In this document: in pieces, positions 29,758 through 38,972 of the stretch
Position numbering within the stretch: the first letter of the stretch is position 1
How the letters are laid out: every line of letters begins with the position of its first letter
DNA from: Bacillus mojavensis RO-H-1 = KCTC 3706
GTDB lineage: Bacteria > Bacillota > Bacilli > Bacillales > Bacillaceae
DNA length: 64,000 nucleotides
Assembly (NCBI RefSeq): GCF_000245335.1
Contig: NZ_JH600280.1
Location: 124,001 to 188,000 of the forward strand
Reading direction: 5' to 3'
The notes under the pieces: model-generated
Told to the model about the DNA's origin: nothing
Database searches by the model: none
The model's input: only the letters and a program-made list of their open reading frames with translations
Program-made: the position numbers and the translations under genes

Positions 29758-30381
29758 TTGAACAGTGAAAAACAAGACACTCTTCATTTTAAAGAAATCA
29801 AACCAAACATTATGTACTATGGCACGTCCACATTCCTTCTTTCCACTTTGAATGAAGATGGAACCACCAATATCAGTCCGATGTCTTCCTCATGGGCGCT
29901 TGGAAACTATATTGTTCTGGGAGTAGGCTTAGGAGGAAAAGCGATTGAAAATTTAAGTAGTCACAAAGAATGTGTCATTAACTTGCCCAGCCCGGATTTA
30001 TGGAGAAACGTTGAAAAAATATCGTCTTTTAGCGGAAAAAAGAATATCCCGCCTTTGAAGAAACAGCTAGGGTTTAGGTACAAAAAAGAGAAATACGAAG
30101 CGGCAGGGTTAACACCTTTACCATCAATGACAGTAGCACCAACACGAATTAAAGAATGCCCTATCCAAATAGAAGCAGAAGTGAAGCATATTCGGATACC
30201 AGATTACGAACCATCATTTGCGATTGTGGAAACACAAGCTTTACATTTCCATGCCGAGGAAAAGATCATATTGAACGACAACCACATTGACCCTTCAAAA
30301 TGGAGTCCACTTATTTATAATTTCAGACACTATTTTGGTTTAGGAAAAGAAATAGGAAAGACCTTTCGTTCGGAAACATGA
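29758..30381 (+). CDS. Flavin reductase-like protein homologous to YdfE
   Basis: This 207-residue protein of the flavin-reductase/FMN-binding split-barrel family has the segment TTNISPMSSSWALGNYIVLG near the N-terminus, typical of the FMN-binding strand, and ECVINLPSPDLW later. It probably binds FMN; substrate unknown. Translation starts at TTG with AGGAGG upstream. It is paired with the YdfF-like regulator. Confidence 0.83.
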   Translation: MNSEKQDTLHFKEIKPNIMYYGTSTFLLSTLNEDGTTNISPMSSSWALGNYIVLGVGLGGKAIENLSSHKECVINLPSPDLWRNVEKISSFSGKKNIPPLKKQLGFRYKKEKYEAAGLTPLPSMTVAPTRIKECPIQIEAEVKHIRIPDYEPSFAIVETQALHFHAEEKIILNDNHIDPSKWSPLIYNFRHYFGLGKEIGKTFRSET

Positions 30382-30483
30382 CTCAAAATAAAGCTTTTAA
30401 TGGGAAATTGCGTATTATACCCCTTCTATGTTTCAATGGAAACCGTTAGTAACAGCTTAAAAATAAAAACGGAGATATTGAAA

Positions 30484-30894
30484 ATGAGAACTTTACATAC
30501 GAGATTTAAACGTTTATTGAGATTAAGAGATTTTGAATTCTTTCAGGTAGAATGAAACGATGATGAGAGATGTGCTTTTTTATTATACGTTGATGAAAGA
30601 TTGCCAGACTCTGAAGAAGGTAACAAAATTAATGTTTATTTGATTTCTCACTTTGAGCTACCTGATTCATCATATCAAGATGTGCTACGTTTTAATGATG
30701 ATCTATTGGGTATGAAACATAATTGTTCATATGTAATGGACACTTTAGCTGTTACAGAGGAATTTGATTTCGATTTCCCATTTGATATGCTCGCTATACG
30801 TGAATATGTTCAAGAGTTATTGTTCACCTTAAAAATTGACAAAGAACTCCCTGAATGTAAAGAAACGGATTTCAATTATTTATCTCAAGAGTAG
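30484..30894 (+). pseudogene. Hypothetical gene interrupted by one in-frame TGA
   Basis: From ATG with a weak upstream site the frame reads MRTLHTRFKRLLRLRDFEFF, then QVE, then TGA. It continues in the same frame with NDDERCAFLLYVDERLPDSE and runs 110 more codons to a normal stop. TGG to TGA at a Trp codon would explain it. The product (about 136 residues, acidic, IFDFDFPFD-like patches) is not a family I know. The downstream part could also start from TTG at 30601, but no ribosome site is there. Confidence 0.5.
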
Positions 30895-31128
30895 TAACGG
30901 TTACGTTAAATGAAAATACCGTGTAAGTTTGGTTTTGATCTGTCTTTTTCTAATAGTTGTTTGTCGGGTGATAGTTTCAAATTTTAATGGTTCTGAGCCT
31001 AATAACAACTTTTCTCATTGTTGCAATTTAGATAAGATCTACCACTTATTCAAATACTAGATAACATTTTCAGTGAAAGCATGTGCTTACCATTAAATTT
31101 GGATATATTGTAGAAAGTGTTGATTGAT

Positions 31129-31308
31129 TTGAACAGAGAAACATTAAAATTCATACTGATTTTATTTACAGTTTATGCTACCATCCAGGTTACAAATGAA
31201 ATTGACTTTACTAACTATTGGTTTCTAAATAGACTTATTCAGTTTTTAATTTGTATAGTTGTTTTTTTGGTCATTACTTTAATGGTTCCCGAAAAAAAGA
31301 AAAAGTGA
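31129..31308 (+). CDS. Small two-helix membrane protein (copy 1 of a duplicated gene)
   Basis: A 59-residue protein with two hydrophobic helices (about 8-25 and 35-54), a central motif QVTNEIDFTNYWF and a Lys-rich tail. Start at TTG with a GAAAGTG site is inferred by comparison with the near-identical gene at 46801-46980. Upstream, only a short scrap (GGATATATTG) remains of the peptide gene that precedes copy 2. It may be an immunity-type protein left without its toxin. A terminator follows. Confidence 0.62.
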   Translation: MNRETLKFILILFTVYATIQVTNEIDFTNYWFLNRLIQFLICIVVFLVITLMVPEKKKK

Positions 31309-31318
31309 ATTTCGTTTT

Positions 31319-31350
31319 AAAAAAAGAGCTCTCATTGAGCTCTTTTTTTA
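31319..31350. terminator. Bidirectional terminator
   Basis: AAAAGAGCTC pairs with GAGCTCTTTT around TCATT, with A- and T-runs on both sides. Confidence 0.88.
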
Positions 31351-31406
31351 AAAATAACACGCTAACCTTTCCACATGCAGTCAATTTACTTTACTACATC
31401 CCATAG

Positions 31407-31961
31407 TTAAGTGAGATAAGCTATTATTGTTTCTATAGTTTCATTAAAATTTAAAGAGCTTTCGAAGTATTGAAGATTATATTTTTGGCATTCCTCTTTT
31501 ATTCGAATACTATCTGTTTTGATCCTCTCTAATTCTGATTTGATCTGAAAATGATCTAGATTTCTCAATCCGTCATTTTCTGTCATACTGGAGTGAAATT
31601 TCATTTTATCTATGTTATTTTCTATGTTTATTTCTGCTATTCCTATAAAACAGGTCTTAACATTCCCTAAATAGTATTGCTCAAACTGTGAAACGTGACT
31701 AGGGATTAATTGTACACCTTCTATTATGTAATCTATTTTGTTCTCAACCATAGCCGTCATCAAAGGATTAATTATTTTCCAGAGTCGTTGTCCATTTTTA
31801 AAATCACCATCAGTCGGATTAATGTCCATTTCTGGTACTCCATTCGCAATTCCCATCATTAAGTAGTCTAACGAGAAATAAGGAATTTTTGTTTCTGCTA
31901 ACATTCTCTTTGCTGTAGTTGTCTTCCCACTCCTTGAAGAACCACCAATTAGATATAACAT
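31407..31961 (-). CDS. P-loop kinase-like protein
   Basis: A 184-residue nucleotide-binding protein with Walker A GGSSRSGKTTTAKRML at residues 5-20, a putative base/lid region and IDYIIEGVQLIPSHVSQFEQ in the place of Walker B. It resembles small-molecule kinases of the AAA/zeta-toxin or 2-phosphoglycerate-kinase-like group. The substrate cannot be told from the sequence. GAGGAG precedes the ATG. Codon use is AT-rich like the rest of the accessory region. Confidence 0.75.
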   Translation of the reverse strand: MLYLIGGSSRSGKTTTAKRMLAETKIPYFSLDYLMMGIANGVPEMDINPTDGDFKNGQRLWKIINPLMTAMVENKIDYIIEGVQLIPSHVSQFEQYYLGNVKTCFIGIAEINIENNIDKMKFHSSMTENDGLRNLDHFQIKSELERIKTDSIRIKEECQKYNLQYFESSLNFNETIETIIAYLT

Positions 31962-32280
31962 ACTTCATCTCTCCTCATGAAAATAACTTCAAAAAGCGAC
32001 CTCTGAAATAACCTGTATTTAATGCCAAGTTCGTATAGCTATACATTTATCCTTACGCTCATATCGTACTACATTACATTTAAGGAAGAATAGGGTAATT
32101 GGCTGTGGAGTTAAAAAACAAGACCAAGCAAGTAGCAGATTTATATAAGAAAAATCAAGACAATAAAGCTTAAAAAGCCGACGAGTTTTTTCAAATTCAG
32201 TTCTTTAAACCCTCAGATAAATAGGTTAAAGAGACAAATTCATTTCACTACACGTGTTGCATTAATGAATAAGAAACTTA
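31962..32280. other. Non-coding or decayed stretch before the first yyaL fragment
   Basis: No gene with a ribosome site is seen. A 22-codon frame from GTG at 32105 (MELKNKTKQVADLYKKNQDN) may be the tail of a lost gene. The rest is AT-rich, with nothing recognisable. Confidence 0.4.
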
Positions 32281-32478
32281 GAAAGAAGGTGATCCCATAT
32301 CCACTAACAATAAACCCAACAGATTAGTCTCCATACTTACTCCAGTACGCCCACAACCCTGTAGACTGGTACCCCTGATGAGAAGAAGCCTTCAAAAAAG
32401 CAAAACGTGAAAACAAGCCGGTTCTTGTCAGCATCGGCTATTCAACATGTCATTGGTGCCATGTTTGATTGAATAACC
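32281..32478 (+). pseudogene. yyaL 5' fragment A, decayed
   Basis: The segment starts with the yyaL ribosome site GAAAGAAGGTGATCCCAT, but the start codon is ATA and about 16 bases are missing in the region for LIAEKSPY. The rest follows yyaL through [21 protein letters not shown]. It ends exactly after the CHWCH codons and continues TTTGATTGAATAACC, which is not yyaL. The stretch from here to 32682 contains no gene apart from a possible terminator (AGTGGACTGAAAGGTC region). Confidence 0.85.
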
Positions 32479-32682
32479 ATTTCTTCATTCAGATGACGGA
32501 ATGAAAAAAGAGTAGACCTTTCAGTCCACTCTTAAATAAATTTTATTTCTCTCGTTCTATATATTCTTCTTTTGTTGTTTATTGCCCATAAAATTTAACC
32601 TCTAATACTTTGCCATTAGTTGTATTCCCTTTAAAAAAAGAGGAGCTACATCCTTACATGTTATTAGAGCGAGCCTATATTG

Positions 32683-34857
32683 CTACATACTGATTCGGTG
32701 TTTTTGTTCATTCTCTATCTCGGGCTGTATCTCCTTTGTTAGTTGATGACCCTCTATATCTACATTCGGAATGATTTTGTCTAACCACTTTGGTAAATAC
32801 CAAGCTGCATTCCCCATCAACTTCATAATACTTGGAATGAGTGTCATTCTTACAATAAATGCGTCAAATAATACACCAAAGGAAAGAGCTAATCCATTTG
32901 CTTTGATAGAAGCTTCACCAGCAAAGATAAACCCTGCAAAGACGAATATCATGATTAGTCCGGCTGCGGTGACAACAGGTCCACTGTGTTTTAATCCAGC
33001 TTGAATCGCTTGTACTGGATTCTTTGTTTTTACATATTCTTCACGCATTCTGCTTACAAGGAATACTTGATAATCCATCGCTAAGCCAAAAAGAATACCA
33101 ATCGTTAAAATAGGCAAAAACGCGAGTATCGGCCCTTTTTCAGGTATATTGAACAAGTCAATTAAGTTTCCATCCTGTAACACAAATACACAAATCCCAA
33201 GAGTTGCTGTCATTGTTAATATGAAACCTGCTACAGCAACAAGAGGTACTAGCAGCGAACGGAATACGATTGTCAGTAATATAAACGCAAAACCAACAAT
33301 GAGTAAAGCAAATACTGGTATTGCATCATTAAGGCGATCTGAAATATCTATATTCACTGCCGTGGATCCAGTTACGAGCAAATCTACCCCGTTTTGATCT
33401 GCTAAGCTGCGCACATCTTGTACCAAATCCTTAGTAGCTTTATCGTTTGGACCTGTTGTAGGAACAACCGTAATAATAGCAAAATTGCCTTTTGCATTAG
33501 GCATTGCAGGAGTAACACTTGCTACATGGTCTAAATCCTTAATTTCTTTTACTGCATCTGCGAATGCATCAGTCTTATTTTCTGTAACACTTGTGGCATC
33601 CGCCACTATCGTTAATTTGCCATTAAATCCTTCTCCAAACCCTTCGGCAAGCAAGTCATAAGCTCGGCGCTCGGGATTATCCTTAGCTTTCATTCCTGCA
33701 TCAGGTAAACCTAGCTCCAAATGCATAGATGGGATACTAATGACTAGCAAGATGAGAATACTAAATACACTTAGAAGAATAGGGTACTTTGTGACAAAGC
33801 GTCCCCAGAAATTTGTTTCAGCGCTTTGTATTTCTTTTTTCTTGTTTGCTTTCGGAATCATGCGTTTCCCTGCTATTGATAAAACGGCAGGCACTAATGT
33901 AATTGAAGCTAATACAGCCATGAGCACACTGAGCCCTGCTGTTAGCCCCATTGCAGACATAAAAGGAATATTAACGACAGTCAATCCGCAAAGTGCGACA
34001 ATAACTGTGAGCCCGGCAAAAACGACAGCACTCCCAGCTGTTCCCGTAGCTCTCGCAATTGATTCATTTTTTTGTATACCTTCACCTAAAAACTGGCGGT
34101 GTTTCGAAAAAATAAACAAGGCATAATCAATACCAACTGCGAGGCCAATCATTCCGGCTAATGAAAGACTGACGGAGGCAATATCAAACACTTGTGTTCC
34201 AATCAAAGTCAGCCCAATGCTTACACCTAAACCAATAAGTGCAGTTAAAATCGGTAAGCCTGCTATTAATAAAGATCCAAATGTAATAGCTAGAACAACA
34301 AAAGCCAAGACAATACCGACTATCTCTGATACACCGCCTATCTCCATCTCGGCTCCTGGTATATCTCCACTTAACTCCGTTTGTAATCCTTCATCATCAG
34401 CAATGGACAAACTATCTTTCACATGTTTAATAGAGTAATCTTTTATATCATCTGCTGATGATTTGTATTTGATATCAGCATAAGCTACTGTCCCATCTTT
34501 TGCGATCGTTCCTGCATGAAAAGGACTTGCAATCGAATCAATGGAATCGTCTTTATTCATTTCCTTTAATGTATTCTCTATTGCTTTTTTTGCTGATTTT
34601 GCAGTAAGTTTCTCCCCATCGTTAGCACCGAATATGACCCGTATGCTCCCTTTATCAGGACCATGAGGAAATTCTTTATTGATCACCTTCATTGCTTTTT
34701 CCGAAGGCGTGTCTGGTATTGACATATCCTCAGAAAAACTGGGTTTTAATATGCCGGCTGCCCCTATCGCTGCAATCAACACAACGATCCACGCACATAG
34801 TACTTTAATGCGATGGCGAGCGACCCACCCGCCTAATTTATATAACATTCTTGACAT
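32683..34857 (-). CDS. MMPL/RND-type exporter homologous to YdfJ
   Basis: A 724-residue membrane protein with the MMPL layout twice over: one helix, a large extracytoplasmic domain, then five to six helices. Marker motifs are GLAVGIDYALFIFSKHRQ and GLAMDYQVFLVSRMREEY, the conserved Asp-Tyr in the proton-relay helix. It resembles YdfJ of B. subtilis, probably a drug or lipid exporter. The downstream-facing YdfHI-like two-component genes lie immediately upstream and probably control it. Start chosen at the second ATG (MSRMLYK), six bases from AGGAG. Confidence 0.88.
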   Translation of the reverse strand: MSRMLYKLGGWVARHRIKVLCAWIVVLIAAIGAAGILKPSFSEDMSIPDTPSEKAMKVINKEFPHGPDKGSIRVIFGANDGEKLTAKSAKKAIENTLKEMNKDDSIDSIASPFHAGTIAKDGTVAYADIKYKSSADDIKDYSIKHVKDSLSIADDEGLQTELSGDIPGAEMEIGGVSEIVGIVLAFVVLAITFGSLLIAGLPILTALIGLGVSIGLTLIGTQVFDIASVSLSLAGMIGLAVGIDYALFIFSKHRQFLGEGIQKNESIARATGTAGSAVVFAGLTVIVALCGLTVVNIPFMSAMGLTAGLSVLMAVLASITLVPAVLSIAGKRMIPKANKKKEIQSAETNFWGRFVTKYPILLSVFSILILLVISIPSMHLELGLPDAGMKAKDNPERRAYDLLAEGFGEGFNGKLTIVADATSVTENKTDAFADAVKEIKDLDHVASVTPAMPNAKGNFAIITVVPTTGPNDKATKDLVQDVRSLADQNGVDLLVTGSTAVNIDISDRLNDAIPVFALLIVGFAFILLTIVFRSLLVPLVAVAGFILTMTATLGICVFVLQDGNLIDLFNIPEKGPILAFLPILTIGILFGLAMDYQVFLVSRMREEYVKTKNPVQAIQAGLKHSGPVVTAAGLIMIFVFAGFIFAGEASIKANGLALSFGVLFDAFIVRMTLIPSIMKLMGNAAWYLPKWLDKIIPNVDIEGHQLTKEIQPEIENEQKHRISM

Positions 34858-34920
34858 CATAATCTCCTTTCAACACATTGCTTGATAACATTCCCCCTAA
34901 TTGTAGTTCATAAGGAAATG

Positions 34921-34950
34921 AAAAAAACGTACATGCGGGCATGTACGTTT
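34921..34950 (-). terminator. Terminator of the two-component operon
   Basis: AAACGTACATGC pairs with GCATGTACGTTT and is followed by TTTTTTC on the minus strand. The exporter gene downstream must therefore have its own promoter. Confidence 0.9.
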
Positions 34951-34973
34951 GGGCAACTTTTAAATAACCTGTG

Positions 34974-35615
34974 TTATAAATCTAAAGTTAAAATACCTCT
35001 CTGCATGGCAATTGTAACTGCTTCCGTTCTAGAATCCGCTCCCAATTTATTATAAATGGACGTTAGTCTTGACTTCACAGTTCTCTCTGAGATTCCTAAA
35101 TCAAAGGCTATCGCTTTGCTTTTGAGACCTTTTGCAATCGCCTTTAGAACAACTATTTCCTTTTCCGTTAACTGAGTATCGCTGCTTGGTTTCTTCATTC
35201 TTTCAAATTGAATTTCTTGAAAACGTTTAAGAATATCAGGCTGCAGCAGCACTTCTCCTCTTAATGCTGCATCCATTGTATGAAATAGGGTTTCTGAGCT
35301 CGTATCCTTCAACAGATATCCTTTCGCCCCTAATTCAATTCCCTCAATCATCAAGTGATCTTCATTATAAGTAGTCAAAATAATAATGGGTATGTTGTGT
35401 TTTTCTTTTATCTGTTTAATCGCTTCTAACCCACTCATTTTTGGCATGTATAAATCCATAAGAATGATATCTGGCTTTAATTCATCTGTAAGATGGACCG
35501 CCTTTTTTCCATTTTCCGCCTCTCCGATTATTGTGTAATTATCATTCGTCTCAATTAACAGCTTGAGACCTTCTCTCACAACCAGATGATCATCAACGAT
35601 TAAAACCTTATTCAT
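34974..35615 (-). CDS. NarL-family response regulator homologous to YdfI
   Basis: A 213-residue regulator. The receiver domain begins MNKVLIVDDHLVVREGLKLL, with phosphoacceptor Asp in PDIILMDLYMPKMSG (about residue 54) and the switch Lys in KGYLLKDTS. A LuxR-type HTH follows (TEKEIVVLKAIAKGLKSKAI, SERTVKSRL). It matches B. subtilis YdfI closely. The ATG overlaps the kinase gene by eight bases and has GGGAGAG 7 bases upstream. The target is probably the adjacent MMPL exporter, as YdfHI controls ydfJ in B. subtilis. Confidence 0.9.
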   Translation of the reverse strand: MNKVLIVDDHLVVREGLKLLIETNDNYTIIGEAENGKKAVHLTDELKPDIILMDLYMPKMSGLEAIKQIKEKHNIPIIILTTYNEDHLMIEGIELGAKGYLLKDTSSETLFHTMDAALRGEVLLQPDILKRFQEIQFERMKKPSSDTQLTEKEIVVLKAIAKGLKSKAIAFDLGISERTVKSRLTSIYNKLGADSRTEAVTIAMQRGILTLDL

Positions 35616-36828
35616 CTTCAATCTCTCCCTGATTTGACAAAATTATCTCGATTTGTGTGCCTATTGTTTTTGTACTCTTTATATCGAATTGGCCTTTCAT
35701 TGCTCTGACGCGTTCTTGTATACCAAGAAGTCCATAATGACCTCTCTTTTTCCTGCCTCTTTCAACATCAAATCCTTTTCCATTGTCTCTGACGGTTAAA
35801 TGGATGTTTTCTTTCTCATCCCAAACTGATACCCATATGGATTCTGCTTCAGCATGTTTTGCTGCATTTGTAAGACATTCTCCTATGATGTAATAACAAT
35901 TTTCAGCAGTACGAACATCAGGCAATTGAGTTAATCTGTAGTCTAAAAAACAAGACAGACCTGTTGCATCTTTAAAATGATCCATTTGTAAGGTAATTCT
36001 TTCTTTTAAAGAATCGATTTCTTCTGATTTGCTGCGAAGATTGTCAATAGCTGAACGTGCATCAGCTAATGTGCTTTTCACTCTATTCATAGATTGTTGA
36101 ATGATTTCTTTTGCCCTATCTGTGTTACCTTTCGATATATGAACATTAATAGCATCCAACTGCATATTTAAACTAACCAATCCTTGTGCAAGGGTGTCAT
36201 GTAAATCCCGAGCCATACGCTGTCTTTCGTTTTGCAACGTCAGCTGTTCTACTTGTTGATGAGCAAGCTCCAGCCTTTCAAGAGTCAGCTGCGCTTTTAT
36301 TTTTTCATCAACTTGCGCAAAAAATGTGGCAGCATAAGTGATAATGACAACCATGATAGGTACAGCGATAACAAGAAAATGCAAAAACTCGCCTTTGTGA
36401 ATCTGATATATCGCATTGGCTGATATCAGAAGTAATAGATATACAATGAGGAACGCTCTTCTTCTATCTGCCATTCCTATAATCTGCCCAATCAAAAATG
36501 CATAAAGGCCAATGATGACCAGCATTAAGAAGCCCGTCATGACATTAGCAAGTGCATAAGTAATCAAACCTTGCAGTACAAAATATAGAATGACCTTATT
36601 CTTAACCCATCGATATGAGTGCCAATGCAGCAGAGTAAAAATAGCGATTAATATTGTAAACACATGAAGCAATAAAATAGACCAGCTCCCAGAAACAAAC
36701 TGCAGCACGATAGAGGCTATATAGATCATGAGAATAAAAGCTAAGCCTGGTACTCTGAGAGCAAGCATATTTAATGCCCGCCTATCTCGTGAAAAGTAGT
36801 TTTTATCAAAAGGTTTTCTTCGAAACAT
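35608..36828 (-). CDS. Sensor histidine kinase homologous to YdfH
   Basis: A 406-residue HisKA_3-type kinase. Six hydrophobic helices (about residues 25-170) form the sensor part, with hardly any extracellular domain, as in intramembrane-sensing kinases. The dimerisation segment carries ERQRMARDLHDTLAQGLVSL (phosphorylated His near 208). The ATPase part ends with ENIHLTVRDNGKGFD and GHYGLLGIQER. It is transcribed with the response regulator. Confidence 0.9.
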   Translation of the reverse strand: MFRRKPFDKNYFSRDRRALNMLALRVPGLAFILMIYIASIVLQFVSGSWSILLLHVFTILIAIFTLLHWHSYRWVKNKVILYFVLQGLITYALANVMTGFLMLVIIGLYAFLIGQIIGMADRRRAFLIVYLLLLISANAIYQIHKGEFLHFLVIAVPIMVVIITYAATFFAQVDEKIKAQLTLERLELAHQQVEQLTLQNERQRMARDLHDTLAQGLVSLNMQLDAINVHISKGNTDRAKEIIQQSMNRVKSTLADARSAIDNLRSKSEEIDSLKERITLQMDHFKDATGLSCFLDYRLTQLPDVRTAENCYYIIGECLTNAAKHAEAESIWVSVWDEKENIHLTVRDNGKGFDVERGRKKRGHYGLLGIQERVRAMKGQFDIKSTKTIGTQIEIILSNQGEIEDE

Positions 36829-37008
36829 ATTGCATCACTTCCTTTCCTTTGACAGTATAATCACAAAGGATTCACAATAAAAATAGGGACAATCCGGTCA
36901 TATTTGTCATCTTATCATAAGAGCCGTCAGGCATTTCATTTATCACCCAGCAAGGCAAGAAGGAAAACCCAACAAGATGCGGACTTATCTAGTATGCAAG
37001 ATGTGCCT

Positions 37009-37048
37009 CAACGTACATAAGGATATGCCCTTATGTACGTTTTCTATA
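37009..37048. terminator. Hairpin upstream of the two-component operon
   Basis: AACGTACATAAGG pairs with CCTTATGTACGTT, followed by TTC. It resembles the terminator at the other end of the operon in its AACGTACAT arm. The rest of 36829-37195 holds nothing else recognisable. Confidence 0.6.
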
Positions 37049-37195
37049 TTCAATTTTAAAATTAAAATATATGAATCAGAGCTGAAAAAACATTTGAAAA
37101 ACGGTCCAAAATCCTCAAAGAAGTAAAGCAGAAGGGCTCTACAAAATGACCCATTAAAGAATAAAGAAACCTTATAGAGAAAAGAGGAACAAGGT

Positions 37196-37366
37196 ATGTA
37201 TTGGTTTTTTGGTGTTTTATTGTACCTTCTCATCGGTACTTGTATATTCATAGGAGTCATCAAAGACACTCAATCAGGTTCTTGGTTACTACTTGCATTA
37301 GCAGCTCCACTCATCATCTTTGGCTATCCTTACTTTTGTTCAAAGCAGCTTCTTTCCAAAAGATAA
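37196..37366 (+). CDS. Small two-helix membrane protein, 56 residues
   Basis: ATG is preceded by AGAGGAACAAGGT. The product MYWFFGVLLYLLIGTCIFIG ... LLLALAAPLIIFGYPYFCSK has two hydrophobic helices joined by a short VIKDTQSGS loop. I do not recognise it. It stands alone on the plus strand between the two-component genes and yyaL fragment B. Confidence 0.6.
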   Translation: MYWFFGVLLYLLIGTCIFIGVIKDTQSGSWLLLALAAPLIIFGYPYFCSKQLLSKR

Positions 37367-37527
37367 AGATATATATTGTGATTACAGAGTTATTGAAAAC
37401 GATTAAAAGGTTTGAACATAATGTTAAAATAACATTTCAAACTCAAACACATTTACCTTCAAGAGTGCCATTTTCGTTAGAATAACCAAACAAGTAATTT
37501 TGCAGTCCGCACTTTATGAAATAATTA

Positions 37528-37648
37528 TTGATTGGTTCCCTTGGTGAAGAAAGAAAGCATTTGAAAAAGCAAAACGTGAAAACAAGCTGGTTCTGGTCAG
37601 CATCAGCTATTCGACTTGTCATTGGTGCCATGTCTATTAAAGTAACCA
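37528..37648 (+). pseudogene. yyaL 5' fragment B, decayed
   Basis: The readable part corresponds to [19 protein letters not shown] and [15 protein letters not shown], with the first 20 or so codons lost and TGG to TGA or indel damage. It ends after the CHWCH codons and continues TCTATTAAAGTAACC, the same type of flank as fragments A and F. Confidence 0.82.
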
Positions 37649-37751
37649 AATAGACAAGCCAAGAATCGTAGACTACAAATCCCGTGATTTTTTCAAAAGT
37701 GACATTAGAGAGAAGAAATTAACCGTAAGTAGTTGGAGGGATGATTGAAGT

Positions 37752-38108
37752 ATGTTAACAAGAGAAGATATCTTTAAACACGTCAAAGAAAAGTACGGTT
37801 CATCGCCTGATTATCCGTGGGAGGAATACCCAAACTATGCTTCTTTGAGACATACATCAAACAAAAAATGGTATGGTCTTATCATGAATGTTCTCCCAGA
37901 AAAATTAGGCTTGGAAGGACATGGCGAAATAGATATTCTGAATTTAAAATGCCCCCCTGACATAAGTGATGGCTTAAGAAATGGGGAAAATATCTTACCT
38001 GGATATCATATGGATAAGGAACATTGGATTTCAATTGTTTTAGAACGGACAGATCCAGAAAGCGAAATCTATAACTTAATCGAACAGAGCTTTCATTTAA
38101 CCAAGTGA
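37752..38108 (+). CDS. yyaQ: YyaQ, MmcQ/YjbR-family protein
   Basis: A 118-residue cytoplasmic protein of the MmcQ/YjbR fold (a CyaY-like DNA-binding-type domain). It has PWEEYPNYASLRHTSNKKWY and the C-terminal GYHMDKEHWISIVLE, the conserved 'NK.HW..V' family mark. Function unknown. In B. subtilis 168 yyaQ is also followed by yyaP, so this cassette keeps the local gene order. GGAGGG lies upstream. Confidence 0.85.
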   Translation: MLTREDIFKHVKEKYGSSPDYPWEEYPNYASLRHTSNKKWYGLIMNVLPEKLGLEGHGEIDILNLKCPPDISDGLRNGENILPGYHMDKEHWISIVLERTDPESEIYNLIEQSFHLTK

Positions 38109-38267
38109 AGATAAAGAGTGTTCCTGCTAATCGAGCTGCAAAGAGTAGTGGGCACTTTCATTTTAGGATATTGTTCTTCACTCTGTCCACAAACGCAACT
38201 TAATCCATCTGGTGTGTGAATAGAAGAAGAATTTCTACCAACTTCTTATGTAAAAGGATGAATAGTT

Positions 38268-38834
38268 ATGACAAATAACTTAAAACAGAGAAGAATAATT
38301 TTAGATTTAGCAGTTACTCTAGATGGTTTTATTGAAGGGAAAAATGGAGAAGTTGATTGGTGTATTATGGACCCTGATATGGGGTTTACTGGTTTCTTAA
38401 ATCAAATTGATACTATTTTATATGGTAGAAAAAGCTACGATTTATGGGGACAGTATATCCCCAAAAAAGAAGACCCTGATATGGAAAAGGAAATTTGGAA
38501 ATTGGTTCATAGTAAAAAGAAATATGTTTTTTCCAGAACACAACATGAGATTGATAATCAAGCAATATTTATAAATGATAATATTCTTGAAGAAGTAAAT
38601 AAATTAAAGAAAAAGCCTGGTAAAGACATCTGGCTATATGGTGGAGCGAGTCTCATTACAACTTTTATAAATTTGGGGCTTGTTGATGAATTTAGATTAT
38701 CTATTCACCCTGTTGTTTTGGGAGAAGGAAAACCGTTGTTTATTGATTTAAAACAGAGGATAAATTTAAAAATGCTAAATACAAGAACATTTTCCTCTGG
38801 CGTTGTGCAAATCGTTTATCATTGGAATGGCTAA
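38268..38834 (+). CDS. yyaP: YyaP, dihydrofolate-reductase-fold (RibD C-terminal type) protein
   Basis: This 188-residue oxidoreductase-like protein has RRIILDLAVTLDGFIEGKNG at the N-terminus and the NADPH-loop motif DIWLYGGASLITTFINLG, then LVDEFRLSIHPVVLGEGKPL. The physiological substrate is unknown; the family resembles the riboflavin biosynthesis reductase domain. AAAAGGATG precedes the ATG. It follows yyaQ by 160 bases. AT-rich codon use. Confidence 0.88.
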   Translation: MTNNLKQRRIILDLAVTLDGFIEGKNGEVDWCIMDPDMGFTGFLNQIDTILYGRKSYDLWGQYIPKKEDPDMEKEIWKLVHSKKKYVFSRTQHEIDNQAIFINDNILEEVNKLKKKPGKDIWLYGGASLITTFINLGLVDEFRLSIHPVVLGEGKPLFIDLKQRINLKMLNTRTFSSGVVQIVYHWNG

Positions 38835-38972
38835 AAACCTTTCAGTCCAAAGTATATATTGTTAGGTAACACTCGACAGTAATTTTTCTTATTGAACTAA
38901 AGAGGCGTCCATAAATAATGGGTTCCCCTTAATACTATGGAATGATCAACATCAAATTTAACAGAGCTAAAA

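Noticed and set aside
30484-30894. TGA read as selenocysteine
   Set aside because: No SECIS-like hairpin is apparent after the TGA and Bacillus of this group is not known for selenoproteins; a nonsense mutation is simpler.
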